DNA of 64,000 nucleotides from Symbiodinium natans (taxonomy: Eukaryota > Sar > Dinophyceae > Suessiales > Symbiodiniaceae): the NCBI GenBank assembly GCA_905221605.1, contig CAJNDS010000002.1, positions 1,117,881-1,181,880 on the forward strand. The letters are read 5' to 3'. Shown here piece after piece: positions 33,479 to 42,824 of this stretch; positions within the stretch are counted from its first letter, which is position 1; each line of letters starts with the position of its first letter. A program made the translations under genes and the position numbers. Below the pieces are notes generated by a model that was given only the letters and a program-made list of their open reading frames with translations, had not been told where the DNA came from and made no database searches.

Positions 33479-33840
33479 GCTCGCTCTCTTTTCGAGTTCA
33501 TAGGCATATTAGGTCCTCTCCGCACCTTCCCCACGCACCCAAGGCTGCGCGGGCGGCAGCAAGACTCAGCTCGGTTTAGGGTTTAAAGTTTACTTAAGGT
33601 CTAGCTTAGGGCTTACTTCGGGTTCAGTGGGTTTCGTAGCTTCCTAAACCCTACACTATACACCCTACACCCTAAACCCTATACCCTAAACCCTACTAAG
33701 GGTTCTTCCATGTGCCGCCCGACAGCCTGCAGCGGCGGCAAGGACGCAGAGACTAAATGCGCTGGCAGCGCGGGAAACGTTCGCAGGCTCCCCTTGAAGC
33801 AAAGCTCTGGCTAGGGCTTCTAAAGTTTTCGAGGGTTCGA
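33479..33840 (+). CDS. two candidate exon islands, strand unsure
   Basis: Between CCCTAAA on the left and TTTAGGG on the right, 33505-33575 reads HIRSSPHLPHAPKAARAAAR behind CTCTTTTCGAGTTCATAG. 33717-33806 reads SSMCRPTACSGGKDAETKCA then GSAGNVRRLPLKQSSG to TAG. Minus alternatives with good acceptors exist at both (LGCVGKVRRGPNMPMNSKRE; AVGRHMEEPL). Included because the islands are plainly not repeat. Confidence 0.3.
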
Positions 33841-34047
33841 AGGTCGATTCCCGAAACCCTAAACCCTAAACCCTAAACCCTAAACCCTAAACCCTAAACC
33901 CTAAACCCTAAACCCTAAACCCTAAACCCTAAACCCTAAGGGGTGGGGCTGCTGGACACTTGGGGAAGCTGCCCGTTTTCCTCGATTTTGTCCTCTTGAG
34001 CCCAACAAGGGAGAATACCAAATGTCCCAAGGGCCTACCGACTGCTT

Positions 34048-34166
34048 GGAGGTTCATGGGCACTTATAACCCCAATTAGAACTGTACTTATAAACCGACT
34101 GAGTCCCCTAAGTAGGTTATACGTAGACTTATAAGTGGGGTCATAAGTACCCATGAACCTCCAAGT
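34048..34166. mobile_element. hairpin element, family H3
   Basis: Ends CTTGGAGGTTCATGGGCACT and AGTACCCATGAACCTCCAAG. The terminal GAG/GT and CCAAG could act as splice donor and acceptor. Copies are at 40253 and 41612. Confidence 0.8.
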
Positions 34167-34404
34167 GATGAACAAACATGTGGGGTTTGGGGTTTAGGGC
34201 TTAGGGTGTAGGGTTTGGGGTTTAGGGTTTCGGGTTTAGGATTCCAGTACGGTCTGTCATCGGAAGATTCTACTGCTACCATGCAAGCCCCCAACCCCAA
34301 TCCCCAACCCTAAACCCTGTACCCTAAACCCTAAACCCTAAACAAAACCTAAACCCTAACCGCACATTGTGTCCTACATCTTGCGGACTCTTCTCACATC
34401 GGAG

Positions 34405-34470
34405 GGGCTTCTGCGCCATCATTCGACGAATTCTGGGGTTCTGCGCAGACCTGGTCTCCCTCCGGGGGGG
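34405..34470 (+). CDS. candidate hydrophobic exon
   Basis: CGGACTCTTCTCACATCGGAG opens GFCAIIRRILGFCADLVSLR with 16 of 21 third positions G or C. The minus strand reads IRRMMAQKPLRCEKSPQDVG with weaker bias. Confidence 0.4.
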
Positions 34471-34895
34471 CTTCGGGCTTAGGGCTTAGGGCTTAGGGTT
34501 TAGGGTTTAGGGTTTCGGGTTTAGGGTGCAGAGTTTGGGGGTTTAGGTTTCAGGGTTTGGGGGGGGGTTCTTGGGTTTTAGGAGTTTGGGGTGCTGTGGG
34601 GTTTAGGCCTTAGGGGTTTTGGGGTTTACGGTGTAGGGGTTTGGGGTTTAGGGTTTGTTGTTTGGGGTTTACCAAAAACAAGGGTCACTATACCCAGCAG
34701 GAAAGTACATGGCCCCAGCCAAAGGCTAATGAGCACCCCAGGTAGGATTTAGGCTAGCATTTTGGGCTTTGCGCAAGCTGAACCTCTGGTTGATCCAGCA
34801 ACCTACATCTTTCCCTAAACCCTAAACCCTAAACTCTAAATCCTAAACCCTAAACCCTCATCCCTCAACCCTGAACCCTAAACCCTTTGTTTCAG

Positions 34896-34973
34896 GGCCC
34901 TTTCAGCCATCCGACTCGTTCACAGCTGGACCTCCGCACAACTCCCCTACAAACCCTAAGCCCCGAAGTCTAA
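34896..34973 (+). CDS. candidate last exon
   Basis: CCCTTTGTTTCAG is a near-ideal acceptor. The frame GPFSHPTRSQLDLRTTPLQT then LSPEV ends at TAA 34971-34973. It faces the minus exon ending at 35076 across a heptamer/TA spacer, consistent with convergent genes. Confidence 0.45.
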   Translation, partial: GPFSHPTRSQLDLRTTPLQTLSPEV

Positions 34974-35027
34974 GCAAGGCCCATGGTTTATAGGCTTTAG
35001 GGTTTATAGGGTTTGTACGGTTCACAT

Positions 35028-35066
<39 letters not shown>

Positions 35067-35075
35067 TTATGGGTT

Positions 35076-35215
35076 TTAATCGTGTTTATAGGGTTTATTG
35101 GGCTGAGTATCTTGGAATAGGATCGGCAACCGCCAGTACAGGAAGGGAACCAGGGGGAGGTGCGCGGGCACCGTCTCCCCGTGCAGGAACACCCACGCGC
35201 GGCCAATGACAGAGT
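35076..35215 (-). CDS. hydrophobic last exon
   Basis: From an AG at 35216-35217 the frame SVIGRAWVFLHGETVPAHLP then LVPFLYWRLPILF runs with 30 of 34 third positions G or C. It ends FQDTQPNKPYKHD with TAA at 35076-35078. An AATAAA-containing tail lies within the last codons. Probably the C-terminus of a membrane-associated protein. Confidence 0.65.
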
Positions 35216-35529
35216 CTCACTTAAACCACTCTAAACCCTAAACCCTAAATCCTTAACCCTAAACCCTAAACCCCTAAACCCTAAACCTTGAGTCCGTGGC
35301 AAGGGTTGCAAAGAGAAGGGGCCGAGCCAAATGGACTTCGCAAGCTTATTGGCGCTTAAAAACCCTCTGAAACATATGACTGAATATGATCCTCTTAAAC
35401 CCAATGAGAGAAAATACAAATGTCCCGGGAGGCGCACAAAAAGCCGTAGAGTATAAGGCCTTTGGGGGGCATTTTGACGCAACACCTCACAGAGGCAAAG
35501 CCTGTGGGGCAGGGAGGCGGGGGGAGGTC

Positions 35530-35533
<4 letters not shown>

Positions 35534-35562
<29 letters not shown>

Positions 35563-35572
35563 CCCCCCCCCC
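35534..35572. repeat. poly-C run
   Basis: About 38 nearly pure C. Length is likely unreliable in the assembly. Confidence 0.9.
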
Positions 35573-35829
35573 TCACAGTTAGGGTTCAGGGTGTAGGGCT
35601 TAGGGGTTAGAAATGGTTTATTGGTGTAGGTTTAAGGTTTTAGGATCAAACTTCGGGATGTTTTTGTTGGTCCCATGTAGGTTGCCATAGGGCATCACTC
35701 TCGTCGAAACTGTGAGCCCTTCCTAAACCCTAAACTCTAAACCCTAAACCCTAAACCCTAAACCCTAAACCCTAAACCCTAAACCCTAAACCCTAAACCC
35801 TGAACCCTGAACCCTAAACCCCAACTCAC

Positions 35830-35914
35830 AGATTTCTAAGGGCAAGCCTGCCTCGGCCGGATGCATGGGCACTGTTGCGTGCTGTCAGGGCCCTGGGACT
35901 TGTTTCGTACAATT
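35830..35914 (-). CDS. exon with GTGAGT donor
   Basis: CTGTCTAACACCCCTGCAG opens LYETSPRALTARNSAHASGR then GRLALRN, ending at GTGAGTTGGGGTTTAGGG. The other two minus frames have stops before the donor. The canonical donor sits immediately upstream of the heptamers. Confidence 0.65.
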
Positions 35915-36639
35915 CTGCAGGGGTGTTAGACAGTTTAGGGTTTAGGGTTTAGGGTTTAGGGTTTAGGGGTTTAGGGGTTTAGGGTTTTGGGGGGCTGGGG
36001 TTTAGGGTTCAGCAGTTCCTGAACTCTGAACTTTTGTATAAACCCCGCAAAACCCGACCTGGCCTGTCCGAGGGTGGGGGGGGGGGGGAGTGTTCTAGGA
36101 CTTCTACTTGAAGGTTTACCGGGGTAGCTATGAGTAGGGTTTAGGGCTTAGTGCCGGACTTCTGCTTGAAGGCTCATGGGTACTTTTTAACAAGAGTCGT
36201 TCACAACCCCAACATCTAGCTGCGCATGGACTGCGACCCTAAACCCTGGACGCTTCTAAGCCTCAGGTTTAAGTGCCTAAGCGGGCCTAGCTAGAGTCCA
36301 AGGGACCGTGAAACCGCCTGAAACTACGCATCGTCGGTCGCCAGCGATGACTCCAACATTCTCCCGAAGTAACTCCTAATCCCCTAAACCGGGTTTAGGG
36401 TTTAAGGTTTAGGGTTTAGGGTCCTGAACCCTAAACGTTTTACTGGCTGACTTTGTAAGCAGGTACCAAGTAAAGTAATAGGACCCTACGTGTCCTACGC
36501 AGTCACCCTACTGACTCACTACAGTTGAGGGTTCTAGGGTGTTAGGTTTATAGGGTTTAGGGTTAGGCAACTCTCCATGAAGAGCACGTAGGGCGCAAGG
36601 AGGGGCCCTTGCGAATTGCTACATCACATAACGAAGTCT

Positions 36640-36792
36640 GCCTATATAAACCCTTAGGATAGCTACAGGGTCCCTTAGTATGGGCCGTTAAATGGGACCC
36701 CTTAGATACCCCTTATCTACCCTATATTAACCAAGGGCCCATTTAAAGGAGGTACGGGACTTATTGAGGGCCCTTTAACTACCTTAGATAAA
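36640..36792. mobile_element. hairpin-like element, family H7
   Basis: CTACAGGGTCCC, TAGTATGGGC and AAGGGCCCATTTAAAGG form imperfect inverted repeats. A related copy at about 60498-60640 shares ATTTAAGGGCCCATGTAACTACC. Confidence 0.5.
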
Positions 36793-37096
36793 CCCTAAAC
36801 CCTAAATCGTATAGGCCCTCTTTCCTGGGCACGCTGAATTGAATGAGCCGTGTGCTAAGAGGGCCCCAGGAGGGGGTAAGAAGGGGGGAGAGCCGGGGGG
36901 GGCCCCCGAGGTGTATGGTTTCAGGGTTCAGGGTTCGAGGTTTATGGAGAGAGAGAGAGGGAGAGAGAGCGAGCGACTACCTTATCACTAACTTAAGGCG
37001 TCGGCTCTACCCTAAACCCGAAACCATGAATCCAGCATTTAAGCCGAAGAGCTCAGGGTCAAGGCTTCGAGGGTCCAGGGGCATACGGCCAAGGGG

Positions 37097-37190
37097 TCGG
37101 GTTTAGGGTTTAGGGTTTAGGGTTTAGGGTTTAGGGTTTAGGGTTTAGGGTTTAGGGTTTAGGGTTTAGGGTTTAGGGTTTAGGATTTAG
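37097..37190. repeat. (TTTAGGG)n, ~13 units
   Basis: Near-perfect heptamers. Confidence 0.95.
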
Positions 37191-37373
37191 GACTAAGGGC
37201 TTAGGATGTAGGGCTTAAGGGGTTACGTAGGAGTTAGGGCTTAAGGGCTTAGGATTTGGGGGGCCGGGGCGAGGCGGGATAGGGCCCTAGCTTTTAGGGT
37301 GCATGATACTACTCTATAGGTACCCTAAACCCTAAACCCTAAACCCTAAAACCCCCTATATACTACTCTATAG

Positions 37374-37424
37374 CTAGAAGACGCGGCCCACCATGTTCGA
37401 AGCAGCCATGTTGGTATGGAACAG
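37374..37424 (-). CDS. last exon
   Basis: A pyrimidine-rich tract ending GACCTTCTCGCCAG opens LFHTNMAASNMVGRVF and TAG at 37374-37376. 13 of 16 third positions are G or C. Short, but with both a strong acceptor and biased codons. Confidence 0.55.
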   Translation of the reverse strand: MFHTNMAASNMVGRVF

Positions 37425-37650
37425 CTGGCGAGAAGGTCATCCAGAAAGACGGGCTGGGACAGCCTGCTGCCCTCCGGGCTCATTTGCATCTACTTAACCC
37501 TAAACCATAAGCACCAAAAAGCTCAAACCCTCCATGGCCCTAAACACCCCAGACGCCCTAAACCCTAAACCCTAAACCCTAAACCCTACACCCTACACCC
37601 TACACCCTACACCCTACACCCTAAACCCTAAACCGTAAACCCTAACCCCT

Positions 37651-37755
37651 AGTTAAGCCTAAGGGGCCACAGCTGCCAAGCCCTCTACCCTGGAGCCCGG
37701 GCTCTTTCGGCCTGAAGGCGTTCCTTCGGCGATCTGAAACCACAGAGAAAGTCTG
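37651..37755. other. exon-like island, strand undecided
   Basis: Flanked by CCCTAAA (left) and TTTAGGG (right). Minus has the better acceptor (ACTTTCTCTGTGGTTTCAG). Plus has the better frame (LPSPLPWSPGSFGLKAFLRR then SETTEKVW). Confidence 0.45.
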
Positions 37756-38467
37756 GGTTTAGGGTTTAGGGTTTAGGGTTTAGGGTTTAGGGTGTAGGGT
37801 GTAGGGTGTAGGGTTTAGTTTAGGGTTTAGGGTTTAGGGTTTAGGGTTTAGGGTTTAGGGTTTAGGGTTTAGGGTTTAGGGCTTCGGGTTTAGGGTTTAG
37901 GGTTTAGGGTTTAGGGTTTAGGGTTTAGGTGTTTGGAGCCTGGCGGATGCAAGAGAATCTGTTCACCAGCTCATTGCAAGGGGTCTCCTGATCATCTCGA
38001 AGCGAGCCTAAGGGTTTAGGGTTTAGGGTTTAGGATTTAGGGTTTAGGATTTAGGGTTTAGGATTTAGGGTTTAGGGTTTCGGGTTTAGGGTTTAGGGCC
38101 TAGTCAACACCAATTTCCATCAAAGTGTTTCTAGGATGGCCCTTAAAACCCTCTGAAAAATGATCCAAAAAATGGTCCTCTTAAACCCAGCAAAAGAACA
38201 ATACAAAATGTCCCAAGGGCCTACCTCGTCTTAGAGTGCGGGTGTTTTTTTTAGCCCATGCGAAGTGTCAAAAAACAAGTCCTAAATCTCGTTGTGGTAT
38301 GGGAATCCTAGCTATGCCGAAAGCCATATGGCTTTCCCGGAATGAGCTATGCCCAAGCCTAAACCCTAAACCCTAAACCCTAAACCCTATCGGGGGTTGT
38401 GGGGTGTGGGAGCTGGAACATATTTTGCTCCCAGACTTCCCTCCTCTCCATCCACTGCTTGCCAAAG

Positions 38468-38757
38468 GCACAAGGCACTGCCGCAAGACTACTGAAGTTG
38501 TCCAGTATCCTAGGGGAACTGAAGGTTAGCCTTTGGCATTGTATAGGAAGTATTGAACCGAAAATGCAAGAAGGCTACCTTCTCTACTAAGACGATGCAA
38601 CATGAAGAGGCTTTGCCGGCTACTCAGGGCGTAACCTCTACATTATCTGCAAAGGAAAATGCCAAGTATTGAGAAGGTTTACTGTTCTTTGCCGTGCTTG
38701 TTGCAGGTAGTCTCGAAAGGAATGTGCCCCTTCTGCAGTGTGCACCCTGAACCCTAA
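38468..38757 (+). CDS. two-exon fragment with conventional intron
   Basis: Exon 38468-38524 follows a long pyrimidine tract ending TGCTTGCCAAAG and reads AQGTAARLLKLSSILGELK, phase 0/0, with a GTTAGC donor. Exon 38707-38757 follows TTGCCGTGCTTGTTGCAG and reads VVSKGMCPFCSVHPEP with TAA, in phase. The 182-nt intron has no heptamers, unlike its neighbours. CPFC is a possible metal or redox pair. A further plus island at 38950-39017 may belong to this gene if the stop is avoided by a donor. Confidence 0.6.
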
Positions 38758-38949
38758 CCAGTCAACTTCCAGACTGCTCTCCGCGTTACCGGTTCCCTTA
38801 ATCCTAATCCTAAACCCTAAACCCCAAACCCCAAACCCTAAACCCTAAACCTTAAATCCTCAACGCTAAACCCTAAATCCTATACCCTAAACCCTAAACC
38901 CACCCCCAAAACCTGAGTCTAAAACAGCACTCCAGGTATCTAGCGCCAG

Positions 38950-39017
38950 CTGCCGTTTGGGATATTCAATCTAAGCCAGAAGGGCTGCTCCATCGGCATC
39001 ACGACTATCTCAAGCAG
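38950..39017 (+). CDS. candidate exon
   Basis: TCTAGCGCCAG opens LPFGIFNLSQKGCSIGITTI then SS, ending at AG/GTTTAGGG. 17 of 22 third positions are G or C. The minus strand is open too (MPMEQPFWLRLNIPNGSWR). Confidence 0.5.
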
Positions 39018-39805
39018 GTTTAGGGCTTCGTTTAGGGTTTGGGGTTTAGGGTTTAGGGTTTCGGGTTGAGGGTTTAGGGTTTACGGTTTACGGTGTAGGG
39101 CCCTAAGGGCCCCTAAACCCTAAACCCTCAACCCTAAATCCTAAACCCTCAGCCATAAACCCTAAATCCTTATGTTACCCTATGGCCCTAAAAACTCAGG
39201 GTTTAGGGGTCAGGGGCTTAAAGCTCTTAGGGCTTCGGGTTCTGAAGCAGCTAAGGGCTGCTAGGCCTTAGGGTCTAGGCCTTACGGTTTAGGGCTTAAG
39301 GGTTCTAGACGCTAGACACCTAAACCCTAAACCCTAAAACCCCCTAACCCTAAACCCCAAATCCTTAACTCTAGAAACCCCCTAAAAAGAACTCCAGCAT
39401 CCAAAGGCTTTTGTTCAATTCCGCTAATACCCCTAGGTGATAAAGCTTTCTTTGTGGGGCTTTAGGTTTAGGGCCTCCATAGTTTAGGGTCTCTAGGGGC
39501 AAGGTTTAGGGTCTCTAGGGGTCAAGGTTTCGGGTTTAGATAAGGTCCTCTGAAGCTCACTAAGGGAACATATTCCAAGGGGCTACCTAGTTCAGAAAAA
39601 TCAGACGCAGGATGACCCTGAACCCAAACCCTACATACCCTTAACCCTATTGCAAACCCTGTAAACCCGATAAGCCCTATAAACCCTAAACCCTGAACCC
39701 CCAACCCTACTCCCCAATAAGCCCTCAACAACCCTAAACTCCCAACCCTAAACCCTAAACCCTAAACTCTAAACCCTAAACCCTAAACCCTAAACCCCAA
39801 TAAAC

Positions 39806-39898
39806 CCTGAAGCAAGCTGATGGTGTAGCCCTCCTAGCAGGTGGACAGGCAGCAGCTCTTGAAATGAGACGCTGCTGCCGCACGACCCGCGCCAAATG
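39806..39898 (-). CDS. candidate exon
   Basis: TCGGCCGCTGAG opens IWRGSCGSSVSFQELLPVHL then LGGLHHQLAS, ending at a GTTTATTGG donor. The plus strand is also partly open. Confidence 0.4.
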
Positions 39899-40252
39899 CT
39901 CAGCGGCCGATTAGGGTTTAGGGTTTAGGATTGAGGGTTGAGAGTTGAGGGTTTAGGAGCACGGATGACATGTTGCAAGCCATGTAAAGTTGAGGGTTCA
40001 AGGATTAGGGTTTGAAGCTAACTTTCACCCTAAACCGTAAACATCACCCCGAAACCCTGAACCCTCGGGTTTGGGCCTTAGGGATCTTTTGGTTTACGAC
40101 TGATCCCAACAAACCTAAGGTAACTTGAAGATCTCTGCACGATTGAGCTGGTGATGGGGGAAACGGCCTTTCCTTGCTGGTAGTTGGGTGTTTAGGACTT
40201 CGGGTTTAGGGAAACGGCCCTGCCTTGCGTGTAGTTGAGTGCAATTTGGGTT

Positions 40253-40398
40253 TTCTTGGAGGTTCATGGTACTTATGAACCAGGTATAACTGTGCTGTTA
40301 ACCCAGCTATAACTTTATCAGGTCACTTAAAGGGGCTCAGAAGTGGGTTAGAAGTACAGTTATAACTGGTTACGAAGTACCATGAACCTCCAAGTACA
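40253..40398. mobile_element. hairpin element, family H3
   Basis: CTTGGAGGTTCATGGTACTT and AAGTACCATGAACCTCCAAG are exact complements over 20 bp. Confidence 0.9.
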
Positions 40399-40576
40399 CC
40401 CTAAACCCTAAACCCTAACAACCCTGAACCCCTTAACCGCTAAACCCAAAACCCCAAAGGTCAAAACCTAAACCCTCTTCCCCAAAAGCCAAAGCCCTCT
40501 CTATCCCTCCCTAATATAAACCCCTACTCCCCCCCCCCCCCCCCTCCCCTAAGATTACATACTCCGCTTCTAGTTT

Positions 40577-40682
40577 GTCATGTTCCCCCTTATACGAATA
40601 GTCCTTAAGAGGAATTAGAGTACCCCCCCCCCCCTATCATAATCCCTACTCAGGACTGCCAGTAGAAGGGAGAACATCTCAA
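40577..40682. mobile_element. hairpin element, family H2
   Basis: ATGTTCCCCCTTATACGAAT, AGTCCTTAAGAGGAATTAGA, a C run, and TAGAAGGGAGAACATC. Confidence 0.8.
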
Positions 40683-41106
40683 CTTAAAGTTGTATTATAG
40701 TGTATGGGGAGTACTTAATACTGATGGATTAGGGGGGGGGTGGGGTGGCTAACATTAGGGGGAAGGCCCTACACCCTAAACCCTAAGGGGGGAACTTCCC
40801 AAGCTAGAGCTTTTGCGGGTTTAGGGTATTGGGGGTGCGGGGAGGGGCTTAGGGTTGAGATTTCCGGGTCGAGATCATGGTCAAAAAAGTATCAGGCTTG
40901 CATGTCTGTTGGGACTTCATGAGTCCGGGAATCTAAAACTTTTCACCCCCCCTCCCCCCCCCCCCAAACCCGAAACCCGAAACCCTAAACCCGCAACCCA
41001 AAACCCCAAGCCAAAAACCCTAAACCCTAAACCCTTTAAGGCCCTAATCAGGTCATTAGCGGGTTAACAAGTACTATGAAACCCAAAACCCTAATCCTAA
41101 GCCAAC

Positions 41107-41299
41107 CTGTCAGTCACATCCATGAAAGCAGAGGGCCGCCAGGCGTCTGGCGCGGATTCCCTAGCTACCCATGCGCCAACGCCCAGCCGAGCACAATGAC
41201 CCTAAACCCTAAACCCTAAACCGTAACCCCTAAACCCTAAACCATAAACCCTAAAAACCTAGACCAGCTGACGGCTGAGTTATGGTTTCGGCTGGAGAT
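41107..41299 (-). CDS. two candidate exons in phase
   Basis: Exon 41265-41299 follows CTAAAGGAATTTCAG and reads ISSRNHNSAVS. Exon 41107-41160 follows GGGTAGCTAG, reads ESAPDAWRPSAFMDVTD and ends AG/GTTGGC. They join through a Trp codon. A plus-strand exon (GPPGVWRGFPSYPCANAQPS) is a real rival for the second. They may continue the gene at 41906-42186. Confidence 0.45.
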
Positions 41300-41611
41300 C
41301 TGAAATTCCTTTAGGCTTTTAAGGCTTAGGGTGATAAATGCTAAACCCCGAAACACTGAGCCCCTAAATTTGAACAGGGATTTAAACCTCTCTCCCTAAT
41401 ATAAAACAGGGGGGGGGGGTCAAATTTTCAACCCAACAGCCTCAACTTGGAGATTTGTATCCCCCCCTCCCTCCCCCCCAAGCCTAAACCCCAACACCGA
41501 AGCCTTGAAGGGTTTAGGGTTTAGGGTTTGGGGTTTAGGGTTTAGGGTTTAGGGCCTAAACGGTTCCAGGGTTCAAGGGCACTTGAGTCGCCGCTCGGCC
41601 GGCCGAACGCA

Positions 41612-41812
41612 TGCTTGGACGTTCATAGCACTTATTAACCCACTGGCATCCTTATTAGGGCCATTAAGGGTTTAGGGTTTAGGGTTTAGGGTTGAGGGAT
41701 AATATCTGTACCGATAACACAATTAGAACCTTATTCGGGCACTTAAGGGGCTCATAAGTGGGCTATAAGTACAGTTCAAACTGGTTAATATGTACCATGG
41801 ACCTCCAAGTAC
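41612..41812. mobile_element. hairpin element H3 with heptamer insertion
   Basis: CTTGGACGTTCATAGCACTT and the complement GTACCATGGACCTCCAAG. Heptamers at about 41668-41695 lie inside the left arm. Confidence 0.75.
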
Positions 41813-41905
41813 ACCCTAAACCCTAAACCCTAAACCCTAAACCCTAAACCCTAAACCCTAAACCCTAAACCCTAAACTTATTACTGGTTCATAAGCACTA
41901 TCAAC

Positions 41906-42186
41906 CTCCAAGTGTCTTCGTTGGCAGCTACTGCCAGTTCGGACTGCCCGAGCTCAGGAGAGTCCTGGCCTTGACACAGACATGCCACAGAGCCCTTGCC
42001 CCCTTGTTTAAGGAACATACCTTGACGAAGGTCAGTTGTTCTACCCTAAACCCTATACCCTATAAACCCTAAACCCTAACCCCTAAACACTTCAAGGTGC
42101 ATTGCCATGGTAAATGAGGGCCTGTCCAGTGGTTTTTTACACTCTTCCAAGGCCCATGCAATCGCAAACCCCATCGGATCCAAGGA
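41906..42186 (-). CDS. three-exon phase-consistent segment
   Basis: From an ATG at 42174 (or from the open frame at 42186) the frame reads MGFAIAWALEECKKPLDRPS then FTMAMHLEVFR and reaches G/GTTAGGG at 42081. Exon 42021-42040 reads QLTFVK with an AAG/GTATGT donor. Exon 41906-41943 follows GAGCTCGGGCAG and reads SELAVAANEDTW, ending AG/GTTGAT inside an H3 end. Phases match at both joins. The first intron (42041-42080) is only 40 nt and consists almost entirely of heptamers; part of the heptamer (GTG TTT AGG) is translated. The 5' boundary lacks an obvious AG. Confidence 0.6.
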
Positions 42187-42286
42187 TTCGGGTTTAGGGT
42201 TTAGGGTTTAGGGTTTCGGGTTTAGGGTTTAGGGTTTGGGGTTTAGGGTTTAGCGTTTAGGGTTTAGGGATTGAGCTACTTGGATA

Positions 42287-42741
42287 TTGGGCGCAATAAA
42301 TGTCCAGAGGAATGCAGAGGTACCAGGCATATTTCCTTTGGCCAAATCTAGCCATAGTATAAGGAATGCAGAACCGAGATTCATATTTGCGTATGAGACA
42401 GCCCTTGCAATAGATATTTCCGTAGGGGGGCAAGCCTATTTAAGCAAGCGGGCCTCTAGATTCCCCAAATCTTGAACACCTGACTTCCCAACGACTATAT
42501 GCAAGATGCCGGAAACATGAAACATGCATAGAGAAGAAACATCGTTTGAAACACGTATTTCCTTCGGGAACTACCAAGGTAAGCTGGTAGAAAAAACATC
42601 TAAGATGCGAAAACAATAAGCCATAACTCCCCAAACCGAAACTCTTCCTAGCGATTCTTTGAGATCTGGGGATTTCCATGTGCTTGCATTTGGGAATGCG
42701 TTGGAGACAAACACTTTCGCAAAGCAGAAGGACCCAGCGAC
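42287..42741. other. AT-richer unique stretch, no gene called
   Basis: Open on both strands in places (plus 42287-42475, minus 42440-42679) but without third-position bias. Probably intron or untranslated sequence. Confidence 0.4.
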
Positions 42742-42824
42742 TAGCTAGGCAGTCTGCCTATCAAAAAGAACAGTTCAGGAGCCCTCAGAACTAAATGCTT
42801 CCACACAAGTCCCAAGACCCAAAC

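Noticed and set aside
34788-34806. CTGGTTGATCC resembling the 5' end of small-subunit rRNA
   Set aside because: Only 11 matching bases and no further similarity on either side.
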